Of a stretch of DNA of 64,000 bases, positions 9,692-17,992 are shown piece by piece. The DNA lies in the NCBI GenBank assembly GCA_947494435.1, contig CANLUY010000001.1:1850001-1914000 (forward strand). Reading direction: 5' to 3'. Under the pieces are notes generated by a model. The model was not told the DNA's origin and did no database searches. It saw only the letters and a list, made by a program, of their open reading frames with translations. Position 1 is the first letter of the stretch. Every line of letters begins with the position of its first letter. Both the position numbers and the translations under genes were made by a program. The stretch is from an uncultured Litoreibacter sp. Lineage in GTDB: Bacteria > Pseudomonadota > Alphaproteobacteria > Rhodobacterales > Rhodobacteraceae.

Positions 9692-10765
9692 TCACCGGTT
9701 GTTCGAGAAGGTGAACATGGACTGCAGCGCGTACATCACCCGGTCCAGCAGGAAGCCGATGATGCCGATGGTGAACACCGCCACCATGATCCGCGCCAGC
9801 GATTGCGATGACCCGTTCTGGAACTCATCCCAGACAAACTTGCCCAGTCCCGGGTTCTGCGCCAGCATTTCAGCGGCGATTAGCACCATCCAACCCACGC
9901 CCAGCGACAGCCGCAGCCCGGTGAAGATCAGCGGCAGCGCCGAGGGCAGTACCAGCTTGGTAATCTTTGTGTAGGTGTTCATTTTCAGAACGCGGCTGAC
10001 GCTGACCAGGTCCTTGTCGATGGAGGAGACCCCAAGTGCGGTGTTGATCAATGTGGGCCAGAGCGAGCAAAGCGTGACCGTGATGGCCGATATCAGGAAG
10101 GATTTGGAGAACATCCCGTCATTTGTTGTGTAAACGGCCGACACGATCATGGTCACAATCGGTAGCCAAGCCAGCGGCGAGACCGGTTTGAAAATCTGGA
10201 TCAACGGGTTGAGCGCCGCGTTTGCGGTCACTGACAGCCCCGCCGCAATCCCCAGCGGAATGGCCACGATGGAGGCGATCAGAAAGCCGAAGAACACCGT
10301 TTTGATCGAGGTCCAGATCTGGTCGTAATAGGTCGGCTTGCCGGTATAGGCGCGGTTGCGTACCCGGTCGGTGTCGCCATTGGCGATATGTTCGGCATTG
10401 CGCGCCTCTTGGCGCTCGTAAAAGGCGGCGGCCTTCTGCTGCTCTCGTGCGGCGTCTGCCTGAAGCGCGCCAACCTGTTCCCACACCTGCACCGGGCCGG
10501 GGACGGCCCCAAGCGAGGTTTGAACCTTTGGCGCGAGCGTCCCCCAAAGCAGCAGGAACACAGCGATTGCCATCAGCGGCACGCCCAAGAGACGCCAAAT
10601 CTCCCCAGCTTGCGCGCGCGGATTGTCCCCGGCGGCGGCTTTCAGGATCGGGGTCAGCCACGCCAGCCCAAAGACGCGGAACCATGCGTCGGCCTTGTTG
10701 ATGCGGGCGAAGCGGCGCGCGCGGCGGGCTTCGTTGTCGAGGGTCTGGGGATCAATCGCGGTCAT
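9692..10765 (-). CDS. nrtB: Nitrate ABC transporter permease
   Basis: 357-residue inner-membrane permease of the nitrate/taurine ABC family. It has a first membrane helix near LLGVPLMAIAVFLLLWGTL, a soluble stretch rich in charge (residues about 90-140), then the BPD transporter domain with helices such as FFGFLIASIVAIPLGIAAG and the EAA-like loop LSLGVGWMVLIAAEMLAQNPGLG that contacts the ATPase. It lies between nrtA and nrtCD and completes a standard uptake system. Confidence 0.92.
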   Translation of the reverse strand: MTAIDPQTLDNEARRARRFARINKADAWFRVFGLAWLTPILKAAAGDNPRAQAGEIWRLLGVPLMAIAVFLLLWGTLAPKVQTSLGAVPGPVQVWEQVGALQADAAREQQKAAAFYERQEARNAEHIANGDTDRVRNRAYTGKPTYYDQIWTSIKTVFFGFLIASIVAIPLGIAAGLSVTANAALNPLIQIFKPVSPLAWLPIVTMIVSAVYTTNDGMFSKSFLISAITVTLCSLWPTLINTALGVSSIDKDLVSVSRVLKMNTYTKITKLVLPSALPLIFTGLRLSLGVGWMVLIAAEMLAQNPGLGKFVWDEFQNGSSQSLARIMVAVFTIGIIGFLLDRVMYALQSMFTFSNNR

Positions 10766-10787
10766 ATCGGACGTCCAATTGCTACTT

Positions 10788-10819
10788 TTGGGAAGGGTTG
10801 GCTGTTGGGAAGGGTTGGC
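10788..10819. repeat. 15-bp direct repeat in the nrtA-nrtB spacer
   Basis: TTGGGAAGGGTTGGC occurs at 10788-10802 and again at 10805-10819, separated by 2 bp. It lies between the nrtA hairpin and the nrtB start codon. It is probably a small local duplication; no function is apparent. Confidence 0.8.
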
Positions 10820-10839
10820 CCCCGCTGCATGCAGGGGCC
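10817..10839 (-). promoter_or_regulatory. Hairpin between nrtA and nrtB (mRNA processing/stabilising)
   Basis: Immediately after the nrtA stop, the transcript can fold a GGCCCC/GGGGCC stem whose interior contains the palindrome CTGCATGCAG. No run of T follows on the minus strand, so it is not a classical terminator. A hairpin at this place often protects the upstream binding-protein mRNA and leads to more NrtA than NrtB; that role is inferred. Confidence 0.5.
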
Positions 10840-10845
10840 GGTGGC

Positions 10846-12216
10846 TTAGCCTCGGATTTCGCTGTCGACGACGGTTTGGCCGGACTTCAGGCCAATCGGC
10901 AGGCTGTCGATATAGGCGTTGGGCGCGCGGCCGTCATAGCCGATACCGTCAATGATATCGCCCGCGGGCGTTGCCGCCTTGAACCCGTCACTGTCCCAGG
11001 GGAAGTCGGCCTCGTTTGCCATTCCGTCATCCACCAGCAGCCGTGCGGCCTCCAGGTAAATGTCGGGGCGGTAGACGCTGGCCGCGGTTTCAAAGAACCA
11101 TTCGTCAGACTTGGTTTCCGCAATTTGTCCCCAGCGGCGCATCTGGGTCAGGTACCAAATCGCGTCGGAATAAAACGGGTAGGTCGCATTGTAGCGGAAG
11201 AACACGTTGAAATCGGGAGCTTCGCGCACGTCGCCTTTCTCGAATTCGAAGAAACCGGTCATGGAGTTGGCAATCACGTCATAATCCGCACCCACATATT
11301 CGGGCCGCGACAGAATCTCGACCGCTTCAGGGCGATTGGCGTTGTCGTTTTCATCCAGCCAGATGGCGGCGCGGATCAGCGCTTTGGTCAGGGCCAGTGT
11401 TGTGTTTGGGTTCTCCTCGGCAAATTCCTTGGTTATGCCAAAGACCTTTTCCGGGTTGTTCTTCCACATGTCGTAGTCCGTGATCACCGGCACCCCGATG
11501 CCCTTGAACACGGCCTGCTGGTTCCAAGGCTCGCCTACGGCATAGCCATTGATTGTGCCGGCCTCCATCGTCGCGGGCATCTGCGGCGGGGGGGTCACAG
11601 ACAACAGAACATCTGCGCCGATCTGACCGGAAATGTCCTGGGGGCTGTAATAGCCCGGCTCCAAACCGCCGGCCGCGAGCCAGTAACGGATTTCGTAATT
11701 GTGGGTGGAGACCGGGAACACCATCCCCATGTTGAACGGCTCGCCTCTATCTTTGTAGTCCTCAACCACAGGTACCAGAGCTTCAGCGCTAATAGGGTGT
11801 TGCGGGAGGCCATCATCCATCAGCGGCACGTTTGGCTTCATCTCTTCCCAAATCTCGTTGGATACGGTGATGGCGTTGCCGTTCAGATCCATCGAAAACG
11901 GAGTGATGATATGCGCCTCAGTCCCATAGCCAATCGTGGCGGCAAGGGGCTGGCCCGCCAGCATATGCGCGCCGTCCAGCTGGCCGCTGATCACGCCGTC
12001 CAGCAGCACTTTCCAATTGGCTTGCGCCTCTAAGGTGATGAACAGGCCCTCATCTTCAAAATAGCCAAGCTCGTAAGCAACAGCTAAGGGGGCCATATCT
12101 GTCAGCTTGATGAAGCCGAAGGTCAGGTCTTCTTTCTCAAGGTCCAAAAGCTCGGCGGAGGCCGCCGTGGCGATCAGGCTGGTCGCGGTCATCAAGGTTG
12201 CAATCGTTGTCTTCAT
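10846..12216 (-). CDS. nrtA: Nitrate ABC transporter substrate-binding protein
   Basis: 456 residues with an N-terminal signal peptide ([21 protein letters not shown], cleavage after ASA). It is the periplasmic nitrate-binding component. The N-lobe start [26 protein letters not shown] and the later [29 protein letters not shown] (quoted in part) are typical of the NrtA family and are shared with NasS upstream. AAAGGACA precedes the ATG. It is the first gene after the regulated leader. Confidence 0.93.
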   Translation of the reverse strand: MKTTIATLMTATSLIATAASAELLDLEKEDLTFGFIKLTDMAPLAVAYELGYFEDEGLFITLEAQANWKVLLDGVISGQLDGAHMLAGQPLAATIGYGTEAHIITPFSMDLNGNAITVSNEIWEEMKPNVPLMDDGLPQHPISAEALVPVVEDYKDRGEPFNMGMVFPVSTHNYEIRYWLAAGGLEPGYYSPQDISGQIGADVLLSVTPPPQMPATMEAGTINGYAVGEPWNQQAVFKGIGVPVITDYDMWKNNPEKVFGITKEFAEENPNTTLALTKALIRAAIWLDENDNANRPEAVEILSRPEYVGADYDVIANSMTGFFEFEKGDVREAPDFNVFFRYNATYPFYSDAIWYLTQMRRWGQIAETKSDEWFFETAASVYRPDIYLEAARLLVDDGMANEADFPWDSDGFKAATPAGDIIDGIGYDGRAPNAYIDSLPIGLKSGQTVVDSEIRG

Positions 12217-12250
12217 CTTCGTGTCCTTTCAAAGCGCCGGAGGCAGAAAC

Positions 12251-12310
12251 AAAAAAAGCCGCACGTATCGATCACGGGGGAGGAGGTCCGTGGTCCATAC
12301 GAGCGGCTTT
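12251..12310 (-). terminator. Leader terminator upstream of nrtA
   Basis: On the minus strand a long stem starts with AAAGCCGC and closes with GCGGCTTT followed by more T (seven in total). The inner arms GACCACGG and CCGTGATC pair with one wobble. It lies in the 5' leader before nrtA rather than after a gene, so it would stop transcription unless antiterminated. Together with the two upstream hairpins it forms a NasT-type attenuator. Confidence 0.85.
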
Positions 12311-12324
12311 GCTCTTGAGGGAGG

Positions 12325-12367
12325 TGCTGTCGCCATTGACAGCATCGTCTATCGGGCACCTTCGCCC
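12325..12367 (-). ncRNA. Candidate ANTAR (NasT) antiterminator RNA: two hairpins
   Basis: Two small hairpins lie 5' of the leader terminator on the minus strand. P1 (12354-12367) is GGGC, hexaloop GAAGGT, GCCC. P2 (12325-12344) is TGCTGTC, hexaloop AATGGC, GACAGCA. They are 9 nt apart. ANTAR-bound RNAs are known as paired hairpins with hexanucleotide loops having A at position 1 and G at position 4. P2 fits both; P1 has G4 but G at position 1. The protein partner, NasT, is encoded two genes upstream. Confidence 0.7.
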
Positions 12368-12417
12368 TTTGATCATACGATGAACCTCTCTCTACGGGGC
12401 TTTCAATTTGTTTTTCT

Positions 12418-12446
12418 GCATTGCGGCGAAAAAATTGTGGCAATGC
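12418..12446. promoter_or_regulatory. Inverted repeat upstream of the nrtA leader (possible operator)
   Basis: GCATTGC at 12418-12424 and GCAATGC at 12440-12446 form a perfect 7-bp inverted repeat with a 15-bp AT-rich centre. It lies between the nasS stop and the leader RNA, where a promoter or activator site for nrtA would be expected. NtrC or another nitrogen regulator is a guess; I see no clear sigma-54 GG/GC element beside it. Confidence 0.35.
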
Positions 12447-12475
12447 AGAGAGTGCCTCAAAATTCAGCGTTATCT

Positions 12476-13609
12476 TCAGGAGAAATCAAAGGTTCTGCCG
12501 TCAAAGAAGGCATCCGGCGCAAGAATCATATGTCCGCGAGTGGAAGCAACAGCCGTTTCAAACCGCATTGCCCCTTCGTGTTTTTCCGACGCGCCAGGCA
12601 TATCGACGCCAATCTCGGACAGGTTCTGACGATATAAATCGCTCCGAAAACAAGCTTTGGCCTTCTCAATGCCCGTGGCATCAGCGCCCAGATGATGCGC
12701 GATCCAGGCCGCCTGACTGCGCCATGGAAAACTCGCGGCATGTTTGTGGAACTGCAAAAACCGCTCGACGGCCTTGGGTTTGCTGTCAGGTCGCGTGACA
12801 AGGTGCCCAGTTAACGCGGGATCAATCAGATCGTGGGAAACACTCAGATGCTCGCTGCGCGCTAGAATCTCCACTGCAAGTGGTTTGTTCTTCGGCGCGT
12901 CCAGCCAGGCCGCCGCTTGATACACTGCCTGCATCAACCGTCGTGCAGCATCTTGGTTCTGCTCGATCCAATCATGGCGGGCGGCGAGCACCTTTTCAGG
13001 AGCGAACTGCCAAACGTCCCGGCCAGCCATCATCAATTGGCCGACACCTTGCTGCACGGCAACGCTGCCCCATGGTTCCCCAACCCAGAACGCATCGACC
13101 AAGCCGCTTTCTACGGCGTCCGCCATACGCGGCGGAGGGACGGTGATCTCCTCGATCTGCCATGCCGGATGCGTCGCGCTCCAGTAAGACAACAGCAACC
13201 GGTGCATCGAATAATGAAACGGCACGCCGATCCTCAAAGGCCGCCCGGCGCGGGTGGCAAGGGCGCTGACCAGCGCTTGCGCGTCTCCGAACGCGACCCC
13301 GGACAGGTCTTTCGCAACGGTATTGGACACGCCAAACACGGTGCCGTTCACCGACAAGACCATAAGCGTATCAACCGCCGCCGGAAGCCCGCCAAGTCCC
13401 ATCGACAGGGCCACGGGCATTGGTGCCAGCATCTGGGCCGCATCCAAATGCCCAAGTGCCAGCATATCACGCAGCGCCGACCACGATGGCTGGCGCACCA
13501 AGTTCAGGGCCAAACCTTTCTCCTCGGCAAAACCCAGCTCTTTTGCGATCACAAGAGGGGCGCAATCTACCAAGGGCACGTAGCCACAGTTCAGAACGAT
13601 CCGGCTCAT
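12476..13609 (-). CDS. nasS: Nitrate sensor NasS (NrtA-like, cytoplasmic)
   Basis: 377 residues homologous to the NrtA family (LNCGYVPLVDCAPLVIAKELGF; PPPRMADAVESGLVDAFWVGEPWG, in part) but with no signal peptide: it begins directly MSRIVLNCGY. In the known NasS-NasT pair, NasS holds NasT without nitrate and releases it when nitrate or nitrite binds. The start overlaps the nasT stop (ATGA), consistent with a 1:1 complex. It sits just upstream of the leader that the freed NasT would bind. Confidence 0.92.
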   Translation of the reverse strand: MSRIVLNCGYVPLVDCAPLVIAKELGFAEEKGLALNLVRQPSWSALRDMLALGHLDAAQMLAPMPVALSMGLGGLPAAVDTLMVLSVNGTVFGVSNTVAKDLSGVAFGDAQALVSALATRAGRPLRIGVPFHYSMHRLLLSYWSATHPAWQIEEITVPPPRMADAVESGLVDAFWVGEPWGSVAVQQGVGQLMMAGRDVWQFAPEKVLAARHDWIEQNQDAARRLMQAVYQAAAWLDAPKNKPLAVEILARSEHLSVSHDLIDPALTGHLVTRPDSKPKAVERFLQFHKHAASFPWRSQAAWIAHHLGADATGIEKAKACFRSDLYRQNLSEIGVDMPGASEKHEGAMRFETAVASTRGHMILAPDAFFDGRTFDFS

Positions 13610-14190
13610 GGCAAAAGATCGGCTGCTGTGACAAGCGCGTTTGCCACATCTATGACCTTGCGCCCCTGTCCCATCGCCGTCTTTCGCAGCAGATTATAGG
13701 CGTCATCTTCAGAGACGCCACGCTGACGCATCAAAATGCCCTTTGCCCGATCAATCGTTTTCCGGTCTGCCAACGCCTGCTTCGCTGCGTCCAGTTCCGA
13801 TTGCATCTGGCGCATGTAATTGAACCGCGCGATCGCGGTTTCCAGCACCGATTTGATGCGCTCCTTTTTCAGCCCGTCGATGACATAGGCGCTGACCCCC
13901 GCATTCAAAGCGGCTTGGGTCAAGCTCTCGTCAGTTTGGTCAACAAACAGAGCAACGGCGCGTTTTGAGGTCTCGGTCGCAAAAGAGATATGTTCCAACG
14001 TGTCACGGTCCGGGTTGGCCAGATCAATCAATACAATGTCAGGGGAAAAGGCTTTCACCGTGCGGTCCAGCGCCGATATCTGCGCGAGCGCTTTGACATC
14101 CAGCCACCCAGCATCTTGCAGAGCATCTACAATATCGCGGACGCGCTTGGGATCAGGTTCTACGACGAGAATGCGAAGGTCTTGAATCAT
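13606..14190 (-). CDS. nasT: ANTAR-domain antiterminator NasT
   Basis: 194 residues. An N-terminal receiver-like domain (ILVVEPDPKRV, with D56 in VLIDLANP) is followed by a helical linker and a C-terminal ANTAR RNA-binding domain (RAKGILMRQRGVSEDDAYNLLRKTAM, in part). It is expected to bind the twin hairpins in the nrtA leader and prevent termination when NasS senses nitrate. An AAAGG lies directly against the ATG, a tight spacing. It is the first gene of the cluster; its promoter lies in the 317-bp spacer upstream. Confidence 0.92.
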   Translation of the reverse strand: MIQDLRILVVEPDPKRVRDIVDALQDAGWLDVKALAQISALDRTVKAFSPDIVLIDLANPDRDTLEHISFATETSKRAVALFVDQTDESLTQAALNAGVSAYVIDGLKKERIKSVLETAIARFNYMRQMQSELDAAKQALADRKTIDRAKGILMRQRGVSEDDAYNLLRKTAMGQGRKVIDVANALVTAADLLP

Positions 14191-14507
14191 CCTTTGGTCA
14201 TTCGCGGTCCGTTTGCGGAGGTCAACGAGGGGTAAACGTCTTCACGTCACCAAGTCTGACGAAGCGCTTACATAAAAGGCGCATACTACTCGACTGCCCA
14301 GAAACATAGCAGCAAGGAAATCAGAAGCTACCGACATCCTAACAAGGCTCTACCGACGATATTTCCATCATACAAACCGGTCCAAAGGTCCATTCTGTGT
14401 GCTGGAAGGGCCTCGATATACTGGACCGTGAATAGCAGCGCTGCGATGACAAACAGTAAGTATCACCGGTGCGGTGGACAGAAAGAAGAGGCGTGGACGG
14501 GAATATG
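14191..14507. other. Spacer between nasT and tRNA-Cys
   Basis: No supported gene. Two short open frames here (one minus, one plus) have no ribosome site or protein likeness and run into the tRNA. The stretch should hold the nasT promoter, but I cannot point to a convincing -35/-10 pair. Confidence 0.5.
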
Positions 14508-14581
14508 TGGAGGCGAGTACCGGAATCGAACCGGTGTACACGGATTTGCAATCCGCTGCGTCACCACTCCGCCAACTCGCC
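14508..14581 (-). tRNA. tRNA-Cys (GCA)
   Basis: Full cloverleaf on the minus strand: acceptor GGCGAGT pairs with ACTCGCC, anticodon loop TTGCAAA gives anticodon GCA, T-arm GGTTCGATTCC, and CCA is encoded at the 3' end (14508-14510). 74 nt including CCA. Confidence 0.96.
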
Positions 14582-14713
14582 TCGTATGGTGCGGGATGTC
14601 TCTAGACCAGCGATAAACTTGGCGCAAGGCCACATTCAAGCCGATCCGTTATTGTCCAGACTTTCTTTCTGTGGCAAAGGGGATATAACCGAAACTAGAC
14701 TGATGAGTTTAGT

Positions 14714-15367
14714 ATGACTGATTTTGCCTCAAACCGTACAATGATGGTGGACACGCAGGTCCGCCCGTCTGACGTGACCAAATTTCCGATTATTGACGCA
14801 ATGTTGAGCGTGCGCCGTGAAGTCTTTGTGCCCGCATCACGTCGTGAAGTCGCTTACGTCGATGCTAACATAGCTTTGGCGTCAAACCGTGTGATCCTTG
14901 AGCCCCGCACGCTCGCAAAGATGCTGGATGCCTTGGAATTGCAACAATCGGATATGATCCTGAATGTCGGCGCGGGGCTTGGTTACGCGTCTGCGATATT
15001 GTCGCGGATGTGCGAGGCAGTGATTGCGGTCGAATCTGACGCTGATCTTGCACGGGACGCAGAGGCGAATTTGGGTGAGCAGGGCGTTGACAATGTTGTC
15101 GTGCTTGAAGGCGAGCTTTCTGCCGGAGCCGCAAAGCACGGGCCCTACGACGTAATCCTGATTGAAGGGGCGGTCGAAAACGTCCCGACAGGTTTGACCG
15201 ACCAACTCAAGGAAGGTGGTCGCATTGCTGCGATTTTTGCACAAGGTGCACTTGGGGAATGCCGGATTGGATATAAGATTGACGGAAGTGTCAGTTGGCG
15301 ACTGGCATTTAATGCAGGTGCCCCCGTTTTACCGGGTTTTGAAAGCGAGCGGTCGTTCGCACTTTAA
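14714..15367 (+). CDS. pcm: Protein-L-isoaspartate O-methyltransferase family protein
   Basis: 217-residue SAM-dependent methyltransferase. Motif I is [18 protein letters not shown], preceded by the family segment [20 protein letters not shown] and [11 protein letters not shown]. The family repairs isoaspartyl residues in damaged proteins, but this shorter form, directly upstream of tolC, is common in this group and its substrate is not certain. An intrinsic link to tolC is suggested only by the 20-bp spacing. Confidence 0.8.
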   Translation: MTDFASNRTMMVDTQVRPSDVTKFPIIDAMLSVRREVFVPASRREVAYVDANIALASNRVILEPRTLAKMLDALELQQSDMILNVGAGLGYASAILSRMCEAVIAVESDADLARDAEANLGEQGVDNVVVLEGELSAGAAKHGPYDVILIEGAVENVPTGLTDQLKEGGRIAAIFAQGALGECRIGYKIDGSVSWRLAFNAGAPVLPGFESERSFAL

Positions 15368-15387
15368 TTGAACTTTTACGAGGCGCT

Positions 15388-16770
15388 ATGACAATCAAGA
15401 TAACATTGAAGTCAGTGGCTCTGTCAGCGGCTGTAGCTCTCACAATAGGGTTCGGAACGGCGCAATCTGCATCTGCGGAATCCTTGCAGAGTGCGTTGAT
15501 CGCGGCATATGAGAATTCGAACCTGCTTGAGCAAAACCGTGCGTTGTTGCGCGCAACGGATGAAGATGTCGCTGTGGCCTTGTCAGCCTTGCGGCCGCAA
15601 ATCAGTGCCACGTCCAGCTTCGGTCATTCGGATCAAGCGACTGGGCGCGTTGGTGGCAATCTCAATGCCTCGATCAGTCTTGGCCTCGAGCTTCTTGTGT
15701 GGGACGCAGGTCGGACAAAGTTGGGTGTCGAGGCGTCGAAGGAGACAGTGCTTGCTGCACGAGCCAATCTTCTGAACGTAGAGCAGCAAGTATTGTTCAA
15801 TGCAGTGGCTGCCTATGTTGGCGTTTTGCGCGATACGCGCGTTGTCTCACTGCGTGACAACAACTTGCGATTGATCACGCAGGAATTGCGCGCGGCTCGC
15901 GACCGGTTTGAAGTCGGCGAAGTCACCCGTACGGATGTGGCGCAGGCAGAGGCACGTTTGGCACAAGCACGGGGCGCCTTATCAGAAGCGCAGGGCAATC
16001 TCGCGATATCGCGCGAGCTGTATCTGGCCAATGTTGGGCGTAAGCCTGGGCGTTTGAATGCTGTGCCTTCTATTCCGTCATTGCCAAAATCGGTGGAGCA
16101 GGCGCGGATATTGGCAGAGCGCAATCACCCGCTGATCCGTCAGGCACAGCACGAAATTAAAGCAGGCGAGTTGAATGCGGCACGTGCAAAGGCTGCATCG
16201 AGGCCGACGATCGGAATGACGGCCTCTGCCGGACATGACCGTGCGCGCGATAACAATTCATCCATCGGTTTCCAGATGACAGTGCCGATCTATCAAGGTG
16301 GGCAACTAAAAGCGCTTGAACGCAAAGCAATGGCGCAGGTCCACGCATCGCGGTCTGGTTTGAACCAGACAGTTCTTCAGATACGCCAAAATGTCGCCGA
16401 CAGTTGGTCTCGTCTCGCTGTGGCCAACGCACAATTGCAAGCGTCTGATCGTCAGATCAGAGCTGCGCAGGTGGCATTCAATGGTGTTCGCGAAGAAACG
16501 AGACTTGGCGCGCGCACGACGCTTGACGTTTTGGATGCAGAACAAAGCTTGTTTGATGCCCGCACCAACCGCGTTGTCTTTGAGACACAGGTTTATCAGG
16601 CTGCGTATCAGTTGATCTCTTCCATGGGTTTGCTGACGGTCAGTGATCTCAAATTGCCTGTAAAGCAATACGATCCGTCAGAGTATTATAATGCCGTCAA
16701 ACACGCGCCGGTGCCTGTGACCAAGCAGGGGAAGAAGCTGGACCGTATTTTGAAGCGATATCAAAAGTAG
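15388..16770 (+). CDS. tolC: TolC family outer-membrane channel protein
   Basis: 460 residues with a signal peptide (cleavage after about residue 30, SASA). The two repeated outer-membrane-efflux halves are visible as coiled-coil stretches (RDRFEVGEVTRTDVAQAEARLAQAR in part; later VREETRLGARTTLDVLDAEQSLFDAR in part). It is the trimeric exit duct for type I secretion or RND efflux. No inner-membrane or adaptor genes are adjacent, so it probably serves several systems. Confidence 0.93.
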   Translation: MTIKITLKSVALSAAVALTIGFGTAQSASAESLQSALIAAYENSNLLEQNRALLRATDEDVAVALSALRPQISATSSFGHSDQATGRVGGNLNASISLGLELLVWDAGRTKLGVEASKETVLAARANLLNVEQQVLFNAVAAYVGVLRDTRVVSLRDNNLRLITQELRAARDRFEVGEVTRTDVAQAEARLAQARGALSEAQGNLAISRELYLANVGRKPGRLNAVPSIPSLPKSVEQARILAERNHPLIRQAQHEIKAGELNAARAKAASRPTIGMTASAGHDRARDNNSSIGFQMTVPIYQGGQLKALERKAMAQVHASRSGLNQTVLQIRQNVADSWSRLAVANAQLQASDRQIRAAQVAFNGVREETRLGARTTLDVLDAEQSLFDARTNRVVFETQVYQAAYQLISSMGLLTVSDLKLPVKQYDPSEYYNAVKHAPVPVTKQGKKLDRILKRYQK

Positions 16771-16843
16771 CTACAATTCGAACGGTGAGTTGTCAGGATG
16801 CAGCCCAATCGTTAGTCTGCAGCAAAAAGCTAGAGGCTCAGGC

Positions 16844-17983
16844 ATGTCGGATCCAGTGACCAATGTAGAAGATGTCGAAGACGTTTTGTCCTCGATTAGG
16901 CGGCTTGTCACAGACACGTCGAGCGAAAAGCGCGCGAAAGCGGAAACTGCTGAGCAGAAGGCAGAAGTGCCTGAGCGGCCTGAGGCCCTGATCCTGACGT
17001 CCAACTTGCGGATCAATGAGCCTGATTCAAAACCCGAAGAAGATGTTGAAAGCACGACCCCGCAATCTGATCTCGAAAGCCTGCGCCGCGCAGTTTCTGG
17101 CGATTTTGACGATGAGCAACCTGAAGATGATGCGAGCCAGTCCCAAGTGGCTGAAGCAGAAGATATATCCGCACAATGGTCGTCGTCTGCGCCCGAAGAA
17201 TACTACGAAGATGAACCTGTGGAACCGCTGGAATTGACCCAGACGTCAGAGGAGCCTGTTTCGGAGGAGTGGCCTGCTGACGAGGGCCATTCTGACGTAG
17301 CTGAAACTGATGAATTCGACGATTCTGACTTGGCAGACGAAGAGGTCTCAGAGGCGCAGGATCAACCGGTAGAACATATTCACGTTGAAGACGAATCTGT
17401 CGAGACAGCTGAAATTCATCAGTTTGATGCTAGCCTTCATGAGGATCAGACTAATGCCGACGAGGTGGCAGTTGTCATAGAGATGGAGCTTGAAGATTCT
17501 GCCGATGAAGATTTGGAAGCAGCTTTAAATGAAGCGACCGATGAAGATCTGAACGACGACGCAGATGACATCAACTGGGGGGAAACGGGCTTCTCCGATG
17601 ACAGTGATGAAGAAGAAGCCGAAGATCATGTTGAAGTGGCTGAGTTCGAAGAACATTCCGATGGCCATGATGATGTCCAAACAGTAGGAATAGCGAGTTT
17701 CTTGCGGTCTTCGTCTCAACCACGAGAGGATGACAAGAGTGAGACAGAAACGGCCGCGCTAGACCCAGCGACTATGTTTGATGATGACGAAGAAGATGCA
17801 CCCGCGATTGATCTAGGTGATCTTGATGAAGCCGTCATTGATGAGGATATGCTACGCGACTTGGTGGCAGAGATCGTCCGTCAGGAACTCACCGGCGCGA
17901 TGGGTGAACGTATTACGCGAAACGTCCGAAAGCTGGTTCGCCGCGAAATTCACCGCGCAATTGTCGCGCGTGAGTTCGACTAA
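16844..17983 (+). CDS. Acidic low-complexity protein with basic C-terminal helices (PopZ-like layout)
   Basis: 379 residues. A short N-terminal helix (NVEDVEDVLSSIRRLVTD) is followed by about 270 residues very rich in Asp and Glu with few hydrophobics. A C-terminal helical domain of about 45 residues follows (DEDMLRDLVAEIVRQELTG, then NVRKLVRREIHRAI). The order, N-helix, acidic disordered linker and C-terminal oligomerising helices, resembles polar scaffold PopZ/DUF2497 proteins, but the usual WL..NLP motif is not seen. I chose ATG 16844 over the upstream 16790 because the N-helix follows it directly. Confidence 0.65.
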   Translation: MSDPVTNVEDVEDVLSSIRRLVTDTSSEKRAKAETAEQKAEVPERPEALILTSNLRINEPDSKPEEDVESTTPQSDLESLRRAVSGDFDDEQPEDDASQSQVAEAEDISAQWSSSAPEEYYEDEPVEPLELTQTSEEPVSEEWPADEGHSDVAETDEFDDSDLADEEVSEAQDQPVEHIHVEDESVETAEIHQFDASLHEDQTNADEVAVVIEMELEDSADEDLEAALNEATDEDLNDDADDINWGETGFSDDSDEEEAEDHVEVAEFEEHSDGHDDVQTVGIASFLRSSSQPREDDKSETETAALDPATMFDDDEEDAPAIDLGDLDEAVIDEDMLRDLVAEIVRQELTGAMGERITRNVRKLVRREIHRAIVAREFD

Positions 17984-17992
17984 AAGCCGTCT

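Noticed and set aside
10817-10839. nrtA-nrtB hairpin considered as a terminator
   Set aside because: No T run follows on the minus strand and nrtB, nrtCD and nir genes depend on read-through.
10798-12033. 411-codon plus-strand open frame
   Set aside because: Fully antisense to nrtA, with no start signal and no recognisable domain.
14428-14616. Short plus-strand frame over the tRNA-Cys
   Set aside because: It reads through the tRNA gene and contains no protein features.
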